A stretch of DNA of 24,279 nt from an uncultured Gemella sp. (GTDB lineage Bacteria > Bacillota > Bacilli > Staphylococcales > Gemellaceae), in contig CAMBPW010000007.1 of NCBI GenBank assembly GCA_945869755.1, positions 1 through 24,279 on the forward strand. The letters run 5' to 3'. The notes under the pieces were generated by a model, which saw only the letters and a list, made by a program, of their open reading frames with translations, was not told the DNA's origin and ran no database searches. The position numbers and the translations under genes were made by a program. Below are positions 1 through 8,707 of this stretch, piece after piece (position 1 is the stretch's first letter; each line of letters starts with the position of its first letter).

Positions 1-215
1 ACAAGAACGTATCCTGGAAATGTTTTTCTATTAACCTCTTTTTTCTTACCTGTAGGTGTTGTTATAATTTCTTTTTCTTCTGGAACTACAATTCTAAAAA
101 TTTTATCTTCCATACCTAACGTTTCAACACGTTTTTCTAAATTATCTTTAACTTTATTTTCATAGCCTGAATATGTATGAATAACATACCATTCTTTACT
201 TACTGTATCACTCAT
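1..215 (-). CDS. nusG: Transcription termination/antitermination factor NusG, N-terminal part (cut by window edge)
   Basis: Only the first 71 or so codons are inside the window; the gene runs off the left edge. The visible protein begins MSDTVSKEWYVIHTYSGYEN and continues to a KTFPGYVLV-type segment, which is the NGN domain that binds RNA polymerase in NusG. The C-terminal KOW domain is not visible. The ATG at 213-215 is preceded by an AAGGAG ribosome site (221-226) that overlaps the secE stop codon, so the two genes are cotranscribed and probably translationally coupled. The secE-nusG pairing is universal in bacteria and supports the call. NusG modulates pausing and Rho-dependent termination. 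Confidence 0.95.
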   Translation of the reverse strand, partial: MSDTVSKEWYVIHTYSGYENKVKDNLEKRVETLGMEDKIFRIVVPEEKEIITTPTGKKKEVNRKTFPGYVL

Positions 216-224
216 TATAACTCC

Positions 225-395
225 TTATTTAATATATCTAATTGCTGTTGATATAGCTAAATCCACTACATAAGTAAATGCCATGACTAAAGATACAGTG
301 AAAATAACTATTGCTGTCTTTTTGATTAATTCAAAACCTGTAGGCCAGCTTACTTTTTTCATTTCGGCTACAACGCCTTTAAAAAATTTTAACAT
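225..395 (-). CDS. secE: Preprotein translocase subunit SecE
   Basis: This is a 56-residue protein starting MLKFFKGVVAEMKKVSWPTG. The amphipathic N-terminal segment with the KKVSWPT signature is diagnostic of short Gram-positive SecE. A single membrane helix follows at about residues 26-48 (KTAIVIFTVSLVMAF and on). SecE clamps the SecY channel in the plasma membrane. The start ATG at 393-395 has an AAGGAG site (about 409-414) in front of it. The gene is too short for many gene finders. In many Bacilli rpmG precedes secE; here there is no ribosomal protein gene between ftsZ and secE, and a separate promoter drives secE-nusG. Confidence 0.93.
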   Translation of the reverse strand: MLKFFKGVVAEMKKVSWPTGFELIKKTAIVIFTVSLVMAFTYVVDLAISTAIRYIK

Positions 396-447
396 TTTTA
401 GTATATGCTCCTTATATTTTTATTATAAATAAATACAAATATACACA

Positions 448-476
448 ATTATAGCACGCTAACTAAAAAAAATCAA
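448..476 (-). promoter_or_regulatory. Sigma-A-type promoter for secE-nusG
   Basis: On the minus strand TTGATT (471-476) and TATAAT (448-453) are separated by exactly 17 bases. The -10 is extended by a TGC just upstream (TGCTATAAT). It lies about 50 bases before the secE start and downstream of the ftsZ terminator, so secE-nusG is an independent transcription unit. Assigned from sequence match only. Confidence 0.8.
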
Positions 477-504
477 GAATGCTATATATCATATAAACTA
501 TCAA

Positions 505-545
505 TAAAAAAATAATTAATAGTGATATATCACTATTAATTATTT
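505..545 (-). terminator. Rho-independent terminator of ftsZ
   Basis: Bases 511-544 form a perfect 34-base palindrome centred on TGATATATCA (AATAATTAAT...ATTAATTATT). On the minus strand the hairpin is followed by a T-rich run (complement of A505-A510). It starts about 14 bases after the ftsZ stop and ends the division transcript before the secE promoter. The stem is almost purely A/T except for two G-C pairs. Confidence 0.8.
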
Positions 546-558
546 AATAATTTCAAAA

Positions 559-1644
559 TTAAAGTTCTCTTCTACGTGTTCTTCTAGGGCGTGGGAACAT
601 TTCTGATTCAACTTCATCTTTTCCATAATTACTTGTAAATGATGTAGATGACTGAATTCTTTGTGGAAGTTCTCTTTCTTGTTTATCTTCATCAAATCCA
701 GTTGCAATTACTGTTACAATAATTTCATCAGTTTGTTCTAACTCTTCGTTTATTACAGTTCCGAAAATCATATTAACTTCTTCATCACTTGCTTCTTGAA
801 CTATACTTGCTGCAGCTTGTGCTTCAAATAAACTTAATGAAGGCCCACCTGTAATATTTAATAACACACCTTTAGCTCCAACTATTGAAGTTTCTAATAG
901 TGGTGAAGATATAGCTCTTTTAGCTGCTTCTATAGCTCTGTTTTCTCCAGAAGCAACACCAATTCCCATCAAAGCAGATCCTTGATCAGCCATAATTGCT
1001 TTTACATCTGCAAAGTCGAGATTTACTGCTCCTGATACATTAATTAAATCAGAAATACCTTGAACCCCTTGACGTAATACATTATCTGCTTCAACAAATG
1101 CTTGCATCATAGGTGTAGATTTATCTACTATGTCTAATAATCTATCATTTGGAATTACAATAAGAGTATCTACAGCTCCTTTAAGTGCATTAATACCCGC
1201 TGTAGATTGTACTTGACGTTTTTTACCTTCAAAGTTAAATGGACGAGTTACAACTCCTACTGTTAATGCTCCTAATTCTTTAGCTATACTTGCTACTATA
1301 GGTGCTGCTCCTGTTCCAGTTCCACCACCCATTCCAGATGTAACAAATACCATATCAGCACCTTCTAATGCTGCTTCTATTTTATCTTTTGTTTCTTCTG
1401 CTGCTTTACGACCTACTTCAGGATTTGCTCCTGCTCCAAGTCCTTTAGTTAATTTTTCACCAATTTGAATTCTTACATCAGCTTTTGAACGACGTAGTGC
1501 TTGAGCATCTGTATTAACAGCTATAAATTCTACATTTTGTACTCCACTCTCTACCATTCGGTCAACGGCATTTCCACCGCCACCACCTACACCAACAACT
1601 TTAATTACTGCTGATTGTAAAAAATCTTGATCTAACATATTCAT
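559..1644 (-). CDS. ftsZ: Cell division GTPase FtsZ
   Basis: This is the tubulin homologue that polymerises into the Z-ring at midcell. The 361-residue protein has the Rossmann GTP-binding start (VVGVGGGGGNAV), the tubulin signature GGGTGTG at residues 106-112, and the T7 synergy loop NLDFADVK at about 208-215, which completes GTP hydrolysis across the interface. The GTPase core ends near residue 317. The remaining tail is only about 44 residues and ends EMFPRPRRTRRREL, without the usual LDIPxFLRxR peptide that binds FtsA/ZipA/SepF. The start at ATG 1642-1644 has an AGGAGG site (1656-1661) 11 bases upstream; a second in-frame ATG two codons later is also possible. It lies 22 bases after ftsA, so the two share a transcript. 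Confidence 0.99.
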   Translation of the reverse strand: MNMLDQDFLQSAVIKVVGVGGGGGNAVDRMVESGVQNVEFIAVNTDAQALRRSKADVRIQIGEKLTKGLGAGANPEVGRKAAEETKDKIEAALEGADMVFVTSGMGGGTGTGAAPIVASIAKELGALTVGVVTRPFNFEGKKRQVQSTAGINALKGAVDTLIVIPNDRLLDIVDKSTPMMQAFVEADNVLRQGVQGISDLINVSGAVNLDFADVKAIMADQGSALMGIGVASGENRAIEAAKRAISSPLLETSIVGAKGVLLNITGGPSLSLFEAQAAASIVQEASDEEVNMIFGTVINEELEQTDEIIVTVIATGFDEDKQERELPQRIQSSTSFTSNYGKDEVESEMFPRPRRTRRREL

Positions 1645-1666
1645 ATTCTTTTTTTCCTCCTAATGA

Positions 1667-3022
1667 CTATTCAAAAAATGAACTATATTTTTTCTTTATT
1701 TTTCCAAAAATACCACCATTTCTATTATCATCTTCGTAAGCTTCTTCATAATAATCGTCTTCTTCATAGTAGTCTTCTTGTTCTTTTGTATTTTTATTTG
1801 AAATATAAACTTCTTCAACAGATTCTACATTTTCAAATATTGAATTTGTATCTTGATTCACTAATAATGCATCTCCAAAACTTTGATATCCAAATAGTGT
1901 TTCAATATTATAGCTACTAGTTAATGTACCTACTGCTACTGACAACTCTGGAGAGTTTGCTCCAATTATTTTTGGAGTTCCTATGCGAACATTCATCTTT
2001 TTAAGCATATCTCTGGTTAATTCAAGAACACCTGGCATTAAAGTAGTTCCACCTGTTAATACAACATTGCCTTTTACTCTATTAATTCCAGCTTTTCTTA
2101 AAACATCAAATGATCTAAGGATAATTTCTTCAACTATTTCCTCAATATAATCTGCAAGCTCTTTTTGTGTATAAGGTTCTTCGTCTTCTTCCAAATTATC
2201 AATGTGAATTATAACATCATCTGATGCCATATCATAAAAGCTATGTCCTTGAGTAACTTTTATTTCTTCTGCTCTCTTCATAGAAACATTTAAAACATCA
2301 GATATCATTCTTGTAATATCTTCACCTGCTAAGTCAATAGTTTGCGACAATTGAAGAATATTATCTTCAAAATAACTCACTGTTGTTATTCCAGATCCAA
2401 TATCTATAATAACAGAACCATAATCTTTTTCTTCATCACTTAATAACAATTCTCCAAGTGCATGAGAAGAAACAAATGTTTCGTTACAATCTAATCTTAA
2501 TTTTTCTATACTTTTATAAATTGTATGAAGATGTGTTTTTGAAGTTAAAACTCTATTTCCTGTTACTTCAAAAGAATTATGACCTGTCATTCCTTTTGGT
2601 TGTGTTATCTTTTCAATATCATCAATTCTATAATAATCTGGAATAATTTGAATAACTTCTCTTTCTCTAGGTAATGGCAAAATTTTAGCTTCTTCAATTA
2701 CTTCTTCAATATCTCTTCCATCAATATCATGTTTATTATCAAATTTTATTTCTGCTACACTTTTTTTAATATGAGTGTGGATACTTGGAACAGCTACGTA
2801 TAATGAGCGTATATCTTTATTTGCTTCTTGTTTTGCGATTTCTAAAGCTTTTTCTATATCACGTGCTACAGTTTCTACATCAACTATATTTCCTCGTTTA
2901 ATTGCATTTGTTTTAACAATTCCTACACCTAATATATTTAATTTTTCATATACTACATCTGCAATAATTACTTTTATACTTGATGATCCTAAATCAAGTG
3001 CAGTATACAATTGCGAACTCAA
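1667..3022 (-). CDS. ftsA: Cell division protein FtsA
   Basis: FtsA is an actin-like ATPase that ties FtsZ filaments to the membrane. The protein shows the phosphate-1 motif (ALDLGSSSIKV) near the N-terminus, the SHS2 (1C) subdomain, the phosphate-2 region (SVIIDIGSGITTVSYF) and the adenosine motif (VVLTGGTTLMPGV). The tail is very acidic and tyrosine-rich (EDYYEEDDYYEEAYEDD), followed by a terminal amphipathic helix (GIFGKIKKKYSSFFE) that is the expected membrane-targeting sequence. A GTG at 3029-3031 would overlap the last G of the AAAGGAG ribosome site. The TTG at 3020-3022 sits 8 bases after it and is preferred, giving MSSQLYTALDLG. The gene is separated from divIB by a terminator and about 200 bases of leader, so ftsA-ftsZ can be expressed on its own. 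Confidence 0.97.
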   Translation of the reverse strand: MSSQLYTALDLGSSSIKVIIADVVYEKLNILGVGIVKTNAIKRGNIVDVETVARDIEKALEIAKQEANKDIRSLYVAVPSIHTHIKKSVAEIKFDNKHDIDGRDIEEVIEEAKILPLPREREVIQIIPDYYRIDDIEKITQPKGMTGHNSFEVTGNRVLTSKTHLHTIYKSIEKLRLDCNETFVSSHALGELLLSDEEKDYGSVIIDIGSGITTVSYFEDNILQLSQTIDLAGEDITRMISDVLNVSMKRAEEIKVTQGHSFYDMASDDVIIHIDNLEEDEEPYTQKELADYIEEIVEEIILRSFDVLRKAGINRVKGNVVLTGGTTLMPGVLELTRDMLKKMNVRIGTPKIIGANSPELSVAVGTLTSSYNIETLFGYQSFGDALLVNQDTNSIFENVESVEEVYISNKNTKEQEDYYEEDDYYEEAYEDDNRNGGIFGKIKKKYSSFFE

Positions 3023-3071
3023 GTCAAACACTCCTTTCTAAAATTTCCTAATTTTTGTAATTAATATATTA

Positions 3072-3095
3072 AAATTGGCACTACTACACCAATTT
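3072..3095. repeat. Inverted repeat in the ftsA leader
   Basis: Seven-base arms AAATTGG (3072-3078) and CCAATTT (3089-3095) flank a 10-base centre in the region between the candidate ftsA promoter and the ftsA ribosome site. It could be an operator or a small leader hairpin. There is no run of T after it, so it is not a simple terminator. Function unknown. Confidence 0.35.
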
Positions 3096-3108
3096 ATTAT
3101 ACCTTGAT

Positions 3109-3117
3109 ATTATAACA
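3109..3117 (-). promoter_or_regulatory. Candidate extended -10 promoter for ftsA-ftsZ
   Basis: The minus strand reads ATGTTATAAT here, a consensus TATAAT (3109-3114) with a TGN extension. The -35 region at proper spacing is only T-rich, without a good TTGACA. A second TATAAT occurs at 3096-3101 with an equally weak -35. A promoter is expected here because a terminator separates ftsA from divIB. Confidence 0.4.
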
Positions 3118-3145
3118 TAAATTTTATAAAAAAAATATCAAAATA

Positions 3146-3190
3146 TAAAAAAAAAATTAAAATTTTCTAAAAAATTTTAATTTTTTTTAT
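3146..3190 (-). terminator. Terminator after divIB (possibly bidirectional)
   Basis: Arms 3155-3166 (AATTAAAATTTT) and 3171-3182 (AAAATTTTAATT) are perfectly complementary around a 4-base loop. The run of A on one side and T on the other extends the pairing and gives T-tracts in both directions. The stem has no G-C pairs, so it may be leaky. It would separate the mraZ-to-divIB transcript from ftsA-ftsZ. Confidence 0.55.
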
Positions 3191-3224
3191 TATTTATATT
3201 AATTTTATTTTTTTTCACTGTATT

Positions 3225-4145
3225 TTATTGACTTTTTTGGGTTTCAGTAGTATTTTGATTTGTATTTGTTGATGTATTATCATTTGTGTTTGTATTTGAA
3301 TTTATAATATTATTTTCTGTTATAATTTTTGGATTATTACTTTGTGCTAATATTTGTTTTATTTTATTTTCTTTTTCAATAACTGTTTGATTAGTTTCTA
3401 AATATGCTCCATTTACTAAATTCAAAGTTGTATTGCTTTTTTCTTCAATATGTTTTGCCATTTCATTGTAATAATTTAATTTAGATGAGAAATTAACACT
3501 ATTTACTTTTACTTTTTGACCATCTTTCATATATATTATAGATGTCGAACTATCTTCTTTAGGTACTACTATTTCTGAAATTTGAATTAATATTTCTTGT
3601 TTTAACTCAAATAAATTTTTTAGCAATTCTTTTTTTATGTTTTCATCTTTTGCTATATTTTCAATTATTGGAACATTATATTCATTTATCATATTATTTT
3701 CATATAAATCTCCGCTATCTAAAATATAACTATAACTTCCATTTTCATTTTTTTCACGCGCTAATATTTTTCTTTCTTTTATATTAATGTTTATTGTTTG
3801 TAACCATTTAACATCTACACTGACACTTTCTACTATATTGTAATTAGTTCTAATAGTATTTTCTACATCACTTTCTTTTATTTCCCATATTTTTACAGTA
3901 TTATTAATGTTAGTTTTTTCAAGAATTTCTTTTTCAGTTAATTGATTAAGTCCATAAACATTTATATATTTCAATTTAACATGTGAACTGTTAATAAACC
4001 AAAAAGCAAGTAATAATAGTGCTAATATAGAAGAAATAATTACAATTTCTTTTTTTCTTTTTCTTTTAAATCTATCAATAGCACTTTTATGAGTAGTAGC
4101 ATTTTTATTTAATTTTTCTAGCAAATTTCTATTTTTTTTATTCAT
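3225..4145 (-). CDS. divIB: Cell division protein DivIB/FtsQ
   Basis: This bitopic membrane protein stabilises the FtsL-DivIC complex at the septum. The 306-residue protein has a basic cytoplasmic segment (RFKRKRKKE), one membrane helix at about 34-51, then a POTRA domain at about 55-125 (KYINVYGLNQLTEKEILEKT) followed by the beta domain. The last 35 or so residues are an Asn/Thr-rich low-complexity tail (SNTNTNDNTSTNTNQN). The position between murD and ftsA is the standard one in Staphylococcus-like clusters. The start ATG lies 2 bases after the murD stop and no strong ribosome site is visible, so coupling to murD translation is likely. Confidence 0.93.
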   Translation of the reverse strand: MNKKNRNLLEKLNKNATTHKSAIDRFKRKRKKEIVIISSILALLLLAFWFINSSHVKLKYINVYGLNQLTEKEILEKTNINNTVKIWEIKESDVENTIRTNYNIVESVSVDVKWLQTININIKERKILAREKNENGSYSYILDSGDLYENNMINEYNVPIIENIAKDENIKKELLKNLFELKQEILIQISEIVVPKEDSSTSIIYMKDGQKVKVNSVNFSSKLNYYNEMAKHIEEKSNTTLNLVNGAYLETNQTVIEKENKIKQILAQSNNPKIITENNIINSNTNTNDNTSTNTNQNTTETQKSQ

Positions 4146-4147
4146 AA

Positions 4148-5512
4148 CTAATCCACTCTTCTATTTTTTATTTTTTCATAAATATTTAAAAATTCTTCTC
4201 CTCGTTCTTCAAAATTTTTATACTGATCCCACGATGCGCAAGCAGGAGAAAGTAATATTATATCTCCGAACTCTGAAACTTCATTAGCTAACTCAGTAGC
4301 ATCAGCAACTTTATTAGCTTTTATTACATTCAAATTTTTACTTTTTGCTAGTGAGTATAATTTTTCTTTTGTTTCTCCTATACAAATAATGTATTTTAAT
4401 TTTTCTTTTTCTTCAAATATTCCAGAAAAATCTACTCCACGTTCTTTTCCGCCACATATCAATATTACATTTTTATCAAATCCGCCTAATGCTTTTACAG
4501 TTGATACTGCATTTGTAGATTTTGAATCATTATAATATTTTACACCTTTTATTTCTCCTACGAATTGTAATCTATGTTTAACACCTGAAAAATTGTATAA
4601 AACTTTTCTAATATTATTTATATCTACATTATTTAATAATCCAACTATAGAAGCATTTATACTATTTTCTAAATTATGTTCTCCCGGTAATTTAACTTTA
4701 GTAATATCAAAAATTTTTTCATTTTTATAAATTACAAAATTATTTTTAACATAAACGTCTGCATTTTCATTATGTTCCGTGCTGTAATAAATTATTTTTG
4801 ATTTTATTTTATCATTTGAGTAATATTCTTTATGATCTATATTTAAAATTAAATAATCATTTTCATCTTGATTAGCAAATATTTTCTTTTTCATAAAATG
4901 ATATTCTTCTATCGTTCCATGATAATCTAAATGACTTTCGTCAAGATTAGTAATAATTGCTATATGTGGTTTAAATTTATTTGTTCCATTTAGTTGGAAA
5001 GATGATAATTCCATAACTATTGTTGAATTATTTTCATTTTCATAAGCAACTTCAATAGTTGGATAACCTATATTGCCAGCTAATTTAATATCACTATTTT
5101 CTAATTTTAAAATTTCGTATATCAAAGTAGTTGTTGTAGTTTTCCCATTTGTTCCTGTAATAGCAACTATATTACTGTTAAATAGTAGGTAAGAAAGCTC
5201 AACTTCAGTAATAATCTCTATGTTACGTTTTATTGCTTCTTGCAAAAAATTTATACTGTATTTAATTCCAGGATTTTTAACTATTAAATCTACTTTATCA
5301 AGCAGTTCAATAGGATGGCTACCAGAAACAATTTTCACACCAGATTTTTTTAATTCATTAGCCTTATCATCATTTGTCAAGTCATCACTAGCAGTTAAAA
5401 TTACACTTACTCCTAACTCATTCAAAACTTGAGCAGTTTTATAGCCACTTCTTGCAAAACCTAATACTAGAACACATTTATTTCTTAACTCATCTAAAAA
5501 ATTTTTTTTCAT
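4148..5512 (-). CDS. murD: UDP-N-acetylmuramoylalanine--D-glutamate ligase MurD
   Basis: MurD is a cytoplasmic ATP-dependent ligase that adds D-glutamate to UDP-MurNAc-L-Ala in peptidoglycan precursor synthesis. The 454-residue length is typical. Visible are the N-terminal Rossmann domain (VLVLGFARSGYKTA), the Mur ligase P-loop GTNGKTTTT at about 120-128, the LDESHLDYHGT metal/nucleotide region, and the C-terminal YYNDSKSTNA and LSPACASWDQYKNFEERG motifs that are diagnostic of MurD. Its start codon lies 1 base after the mraY stop; the AGGAG site that serves it is inside the end of mraY. Confidence 0.98.
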   Translation of the reverse strand: MKKNFLDELRNKCVLVLGFARSGYKTAQVLNELGVSVILTASDDLTNDDKANELKKSGVKIVSGSHPIELLDKVDLIVKNPGIKYSINFLQEAIKRNIEIITEVELSYLLFNSNIVAITGTNGKTTTTTLIYEILKLENSDIKLAGNIGYPTIEVAYENENNSTIVMELSSFQLNGTNKFKPHIAIITNLDESHLDYHGTIEEYHFMKKKIFANQDENDYLILNIDHKEYYSNDKIKSKIIYYSTEHNENADVYVKNNFVIYKNEKIFDITKVKLPGEHNLENSINASIVGLLNNVDINNIRKVLYNFSGVKHRLQFVGEIKGVKYYNDSKSTNAVSTVKALGGFDKNVILICGGKERGVDFSGIFEEKEKLKYIICIGETKEKLYSLAKSKNLNVIKANKVADATELANEVSEFGDIILLSPACASWDQYKNFEERGEEFLNIYEKIKNRRVD

Positions 5513-5513
5513 A

Positions 5514-6488
5514 TTAAGAAACTCCTATTATATATCCAATAATTGAAGAAATAATTGTTATAAAAACAAATAAATAAACTGTTTTTACTTCTCCATATCC
5601 ACTAAGTTCAAAATGATGATGCAGTGGCGACATTTTAAATATTCGCTTACCTGTCTTTTTAAAATAAATAACTTGAATGATTACTGATAAAGTTTCTAAA
5701 ATATAAATCAATCCTATAAATAAAAATGCAATTTCTTTATGCAATATTATTGATATTCCTGCAAGAATACCTCCTAATGCTAGAGAACCAGTATCACCCA
5801 TAAAAATTTTTGCAGGTTTTTTGTTAAATAGTAAAAATCCTAATAATGCCCCTACTATCGCTAAACAAAAAGCAAATACAGGCATATTGTTTTCTTTGTA
5901 TGCAAGCAGAGCAAAAGTAGAAGTAGTTATTATAGTAACACTACTCGCTAATCCATCTAATCCATCTGTTAAATTAACAGCATTAGAAAAACCTGTTTGC
6001 CAAAAAACTACAAAAATTAAATATAATATTGATAAATTTAAATTATAATCAATAAATGGTATGTATATATAATTAATATTATCATAAATAAATATTAATA
6101 ATATATAAAAAATTGTAGAAAATAAAATTTGTAACATTAATTTTTTTTTAGGAGAAAGCCCGTCATTTTTTTTCTTAACTACTATTAACATATCGTCAAT
6201 ATAACCAATAATCGCAAATGATAATGTCGTATAAATAAACAATAAGTAGTATTTTAAATTATTAAAGTCAACTAATATAGCAACTATTAACGCAATTATA
6301 ATAGCTAATAAAAACGAAATTCCTCCCATAGTAGGAGTTCCTTTTTTTATCGCATGACTTTCAGGACCCTCTTCTCTAATAGCTTGTCCAAATTTTAATT
6401 TGTGTAAGTATTTTATTAGTCTAGGTAATATCATTATCGTTATTGAAAATGTTAATAACAATAACAATAAAGCTATACTTATATTCAT
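5514..6488 (-). CDS. mraY: Phospho-N-acetylmuramoyl-pentapeptide transferase MraY
   Basis: MraY is an integral membrane enzyme that transfers phospho-MurNAc-pentapeptide to undecaprenyl phosphate, forming lipid I. The 324-residue protein has about ten hydrophobic helices. The family motifs are all present: KKGTPTMGG near residue 50, the catalytic aspartates in GYIDDMLIV, GFSNAVNLTDGLDGLA, MGDTGSLALGG, and the PLHHHFELSG histidine motif. It is preceded by a good AAGGAG site and follows the PBP gene by 10 bases, consistent with one transcript. Confidence 0.99.
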   Translation of the reverse strand: MNISIALLLLLLTFSITIMILPRLIKYLHKLKFGQAIREEGPESHAIKKGTPTMGGISFLLAIIIALIVAILVDFNNLKYYLLFIYTTLSFAIIGYIDDMLIVVKKKNDGLSPKKKLMLQILFSTIFYILLIFIYDNINYIYIPFIDYNLNLSILYLIFVVFWQTGFSNAVNLTDGLDGLASSVTIITTSTFALLAYKENNMPVFAFCLAIVGALLGFLLFNKKPAKIFMGDTGSLALGGILAGISIILHKEIAFLFIGLIYILETLSVIIQVIYFKKTGKRIFKMSPLHHHFELSGYGEVKTVYLFVFITIISSIIGYIIGVS

Positions 6489-6498
6489 TACTATCTCC

Positions 6499-8706
6499 TT
6501 AAGTTAATTTTAATTTTATTTCATCTCCACCCTTAACTATAGTTCCACTGTAAACAGATTGTTCAGTTACATATCCATTGCCTTCTAATGTAACTTTCAA
6601 ACCAGATAATTCTGCATATTTTAAAACATCAACTTTAGACCAACCCGTAAAATTAGGAAGAGTAATTTGATCTGTAGAGGCAACAAAAAATACTTTATCT
6701 GATTTTTTTAGAGAACTTCCTTGTAACGGATATTGATTTAAAACTACATCACCTTTTCCGATTACAATAATATTTTCTGTATTTTGAGATAAACTATTAA
6801 TAGAATTATTCAAATTATTTGATACATAATTATGTAACAAATATGTTTGATTTTCAATATCTTCTTTTTCTTTTTGAACATTTAAATAATCCAATGTATT
6901 TGTCATTATAGGATTAAATAATTCTTTTACAGAATTCCAATAATTCTGTATTTCATTTTTTTTAGGCATTTTTATAGCTGTATAAACTATAACTTCAGGA
7001 TTATCGCTAGGAGCATATCCTAGAAATGAATGCATAACTTTATACGGACTATCATAATATGTTCCATTTTCAGGATCTACTACTTCTGCAGTCCCAGTTT
7101 TACCAGACACACTATATCCCTCTAGTTTATACATAGTTCCACTACTTGCCCATTGTCCATTTACAACTCCGTATAACTCTTCTTTAACTTTATCAGCTGT
7201 TTCTTTAGTAATTGGATTACCTACTATTTCTGTCTTTCCAACATTAACTTCTTGTCCTGTAGTACTATCATGTATTTTTTTTAGAAAATATGGTTTTATC
7301 ATATTACCATTATTAATTATAGCAGTTTCTGCTTGTAACATTTGTATAGGAGTAACTGTACTACCTTGCCCAAAAACTGTTGTTGAAACAGATACTCTAT
7401 TATTAAATGCTAGTTGTCCTGAAGATTCATTTTCAAACAATGAACCTGTAGTTTTACCGAAACCAAATCTTTCTAATCCTAATTTTAATTTATCTACACC
7501 AAGATTTTCTAACATAGTAAGCATAAGAGTATTTGAAGATTCTTGGAATCCATGCCTATAAGTAATAACACCCCATCCTACTTTATTATAATCATAAATA
7601 GTTGCGTCTTGAATACTATAAGATCCAGACATATAAGTAGCATTAGGATTATATAGTCCATTTTCTATCATAACAGCTAAAGAAAATGTCTTCATTGTAG
7701 AACCTGGTTCTACTGCAGAGTTATATATTGCATTAGTCCATGCATAATCTATATTTTCTTTTGTATTTGGATTAAAAGATGGAGTTTGTCCGATCCCTAA
7801 TATTTCACCAGTTTTTGCACTAATTGCAACAGCAAAGGCACTTTCTGGCTCATATTTGTCATGTATATCAGACAAACTGTTATCTATAAAACTTTGAATA
7901 TTTTTATCAATAGTCAAATAAATATCTGAACCATCTACAGGTTGAATTTCTGTTTTTGGAGTACTTGATACTATTTGCCCCCAGGCATCTCTTGCATATA
8001 TTATTCTTCCATTTTTCCCACGTAAATAATAATCAAAAACTTTTTCTATTCCAAGTCGTCCTATTATTAAATCACTGTCATCTCCAGAACTTTGTGCGAA
8101 CCCTAAAAAATTACCTAATAAAGTTCCGTTAGGATAATAACGTTTAGTAGTACTCTCAAAAATTATTCCTGGAAGATTTAATGCTTCTATTTTTCGTTTT
8201 ACTTCAACACTTATGTCTTTGCCGTAACTACCAAACTCTACTTGGTATGCATTTTTTCTTTCTAATATAGATAGTATATTTTCTCTTTCTAAATTTATAT
8301 ATTTAGATAATTCTGTTGCTGTTTTTTCTTTGTCTACAACATGTTTTTTTGTATCCGTATCTGATAAGCCTTCTGATGCTTTTTCAGATACTACAGCAAT
8401 TAATTTATATGATTCTATATTATCTGCTAAAATATTACCATTTCTATCATAAATTTTTCCCCTATTAGGTTCTAGTATACTATCAACGGTATATTTTTTA
8501 TCAGCAATTTCACTAAGATTTTCTCCTCTAATAGTACCTAATACTGTCATTTGTCCAATATTAAAAATTAATATCCATATAAAGAAAACAAGAAAAAGAA
8601 TTGTAAATATCATTTTTGTTCTTTTCCTTGATATATAATCTTTTTTTCTAATACTTTTTGGATCTTCTAAAAATCTTAATGTTAAAATTTTTATTAATTT
8701 TCTCAC
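6499..8706 (-). CDS. Class B penicillin-binding protein with PASTA domains (PBP1/PBP2x/PbpB type transpeptidase)
   Basis: This is the septal D,D-transpeptidase that works with FtsW. The 735-residue protein has a short basic cytoplasmic N-terminus, one membrane helix at about 33-50, a dimerisation domain beginning near residue 75 (ILEPNRGKIYDRNG), and the transpeptidase domain. The active-site motifs are intact: STMK at 336-339, SSN at 390-392 and KTG at 536-538. Two PASTA repeats lie at the C-terminus (about 643-677 and 682-735), as in Staphylococcus PBP1 and Streptococcus PBP2x. The start is GTG with a moderate AAAGGTAG ribosome site inside the end of ftsL. The position between ftsL and mraY confirms the division role. 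Confidence 0.96.
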   Translation of the reverse strand: MRKLIKILTLRFLEDPKSIRKKDYISRKRTKMIFTILFLVFFIWILIFNIGQMTVLGTIRGENLSEIADKKYTVDSILEPNRGKIYDRNGNILADNIESYKLIAVVSEKASEGLSDTDTKKHVVDKEKTATELSKYINLERENILSILERKNAYQVEFGSYGKDISVEVKRKIEALNLPGIIFESTTKRYYPNGTLLGNFLGFAQSSGDDSDLIIGRLGIEKVFDYYLRGKNGRIIYARDAWGQIVSSTPKTEIQPVDGSDIYLTIDKNIQSFIDNSLSDIHDKYEPESAFAVAISAKTGEILGIGQTPSFNPNTKENIDYAWTNAIYNSAVEPGSTMKTFSLAVMIENGLYNPNATYMSGSYSIQDATIYDYNKVGWGVITYRHGFQESSNTLMLTMLENLGVDKLKLGLERFGFGKTTGSLFENESSGQLAFNNRVSVSTTVFGQGSTVTPIQMLQAETAIINNGNMIKPYFLKKIHDSTTGQEVNVGKTEIVGNPITKETADKVKEELYGVVNGQWASSGTMYKLEGYSVSGKTGTAEVVDPENGTYYDSPYKVMHSFLGYAPSDNPEVIVYTAIKMPKKNEIQNYWNSVKELFNPIMTNTLDYLNVQKEKEDIENQTYLLHNYVSNNLNNSINSLSQNTENIIVIGKGDVVLNQYPLQGSSLKKSDKVFFVASTDQITLPNFTGWSKVDVLKYAELSGLKVTLEGNGYVTEQSVYSGTIVKGGDEIKLKLT

Positions 8707-8707
8707 T

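Noticed and set aside
2775..3041. Plus-strand open frame of 88 codons opposite ftsA
   Set aside because: Antisense shadow of the FtsA N-terminus; no ribosome site or promoter.
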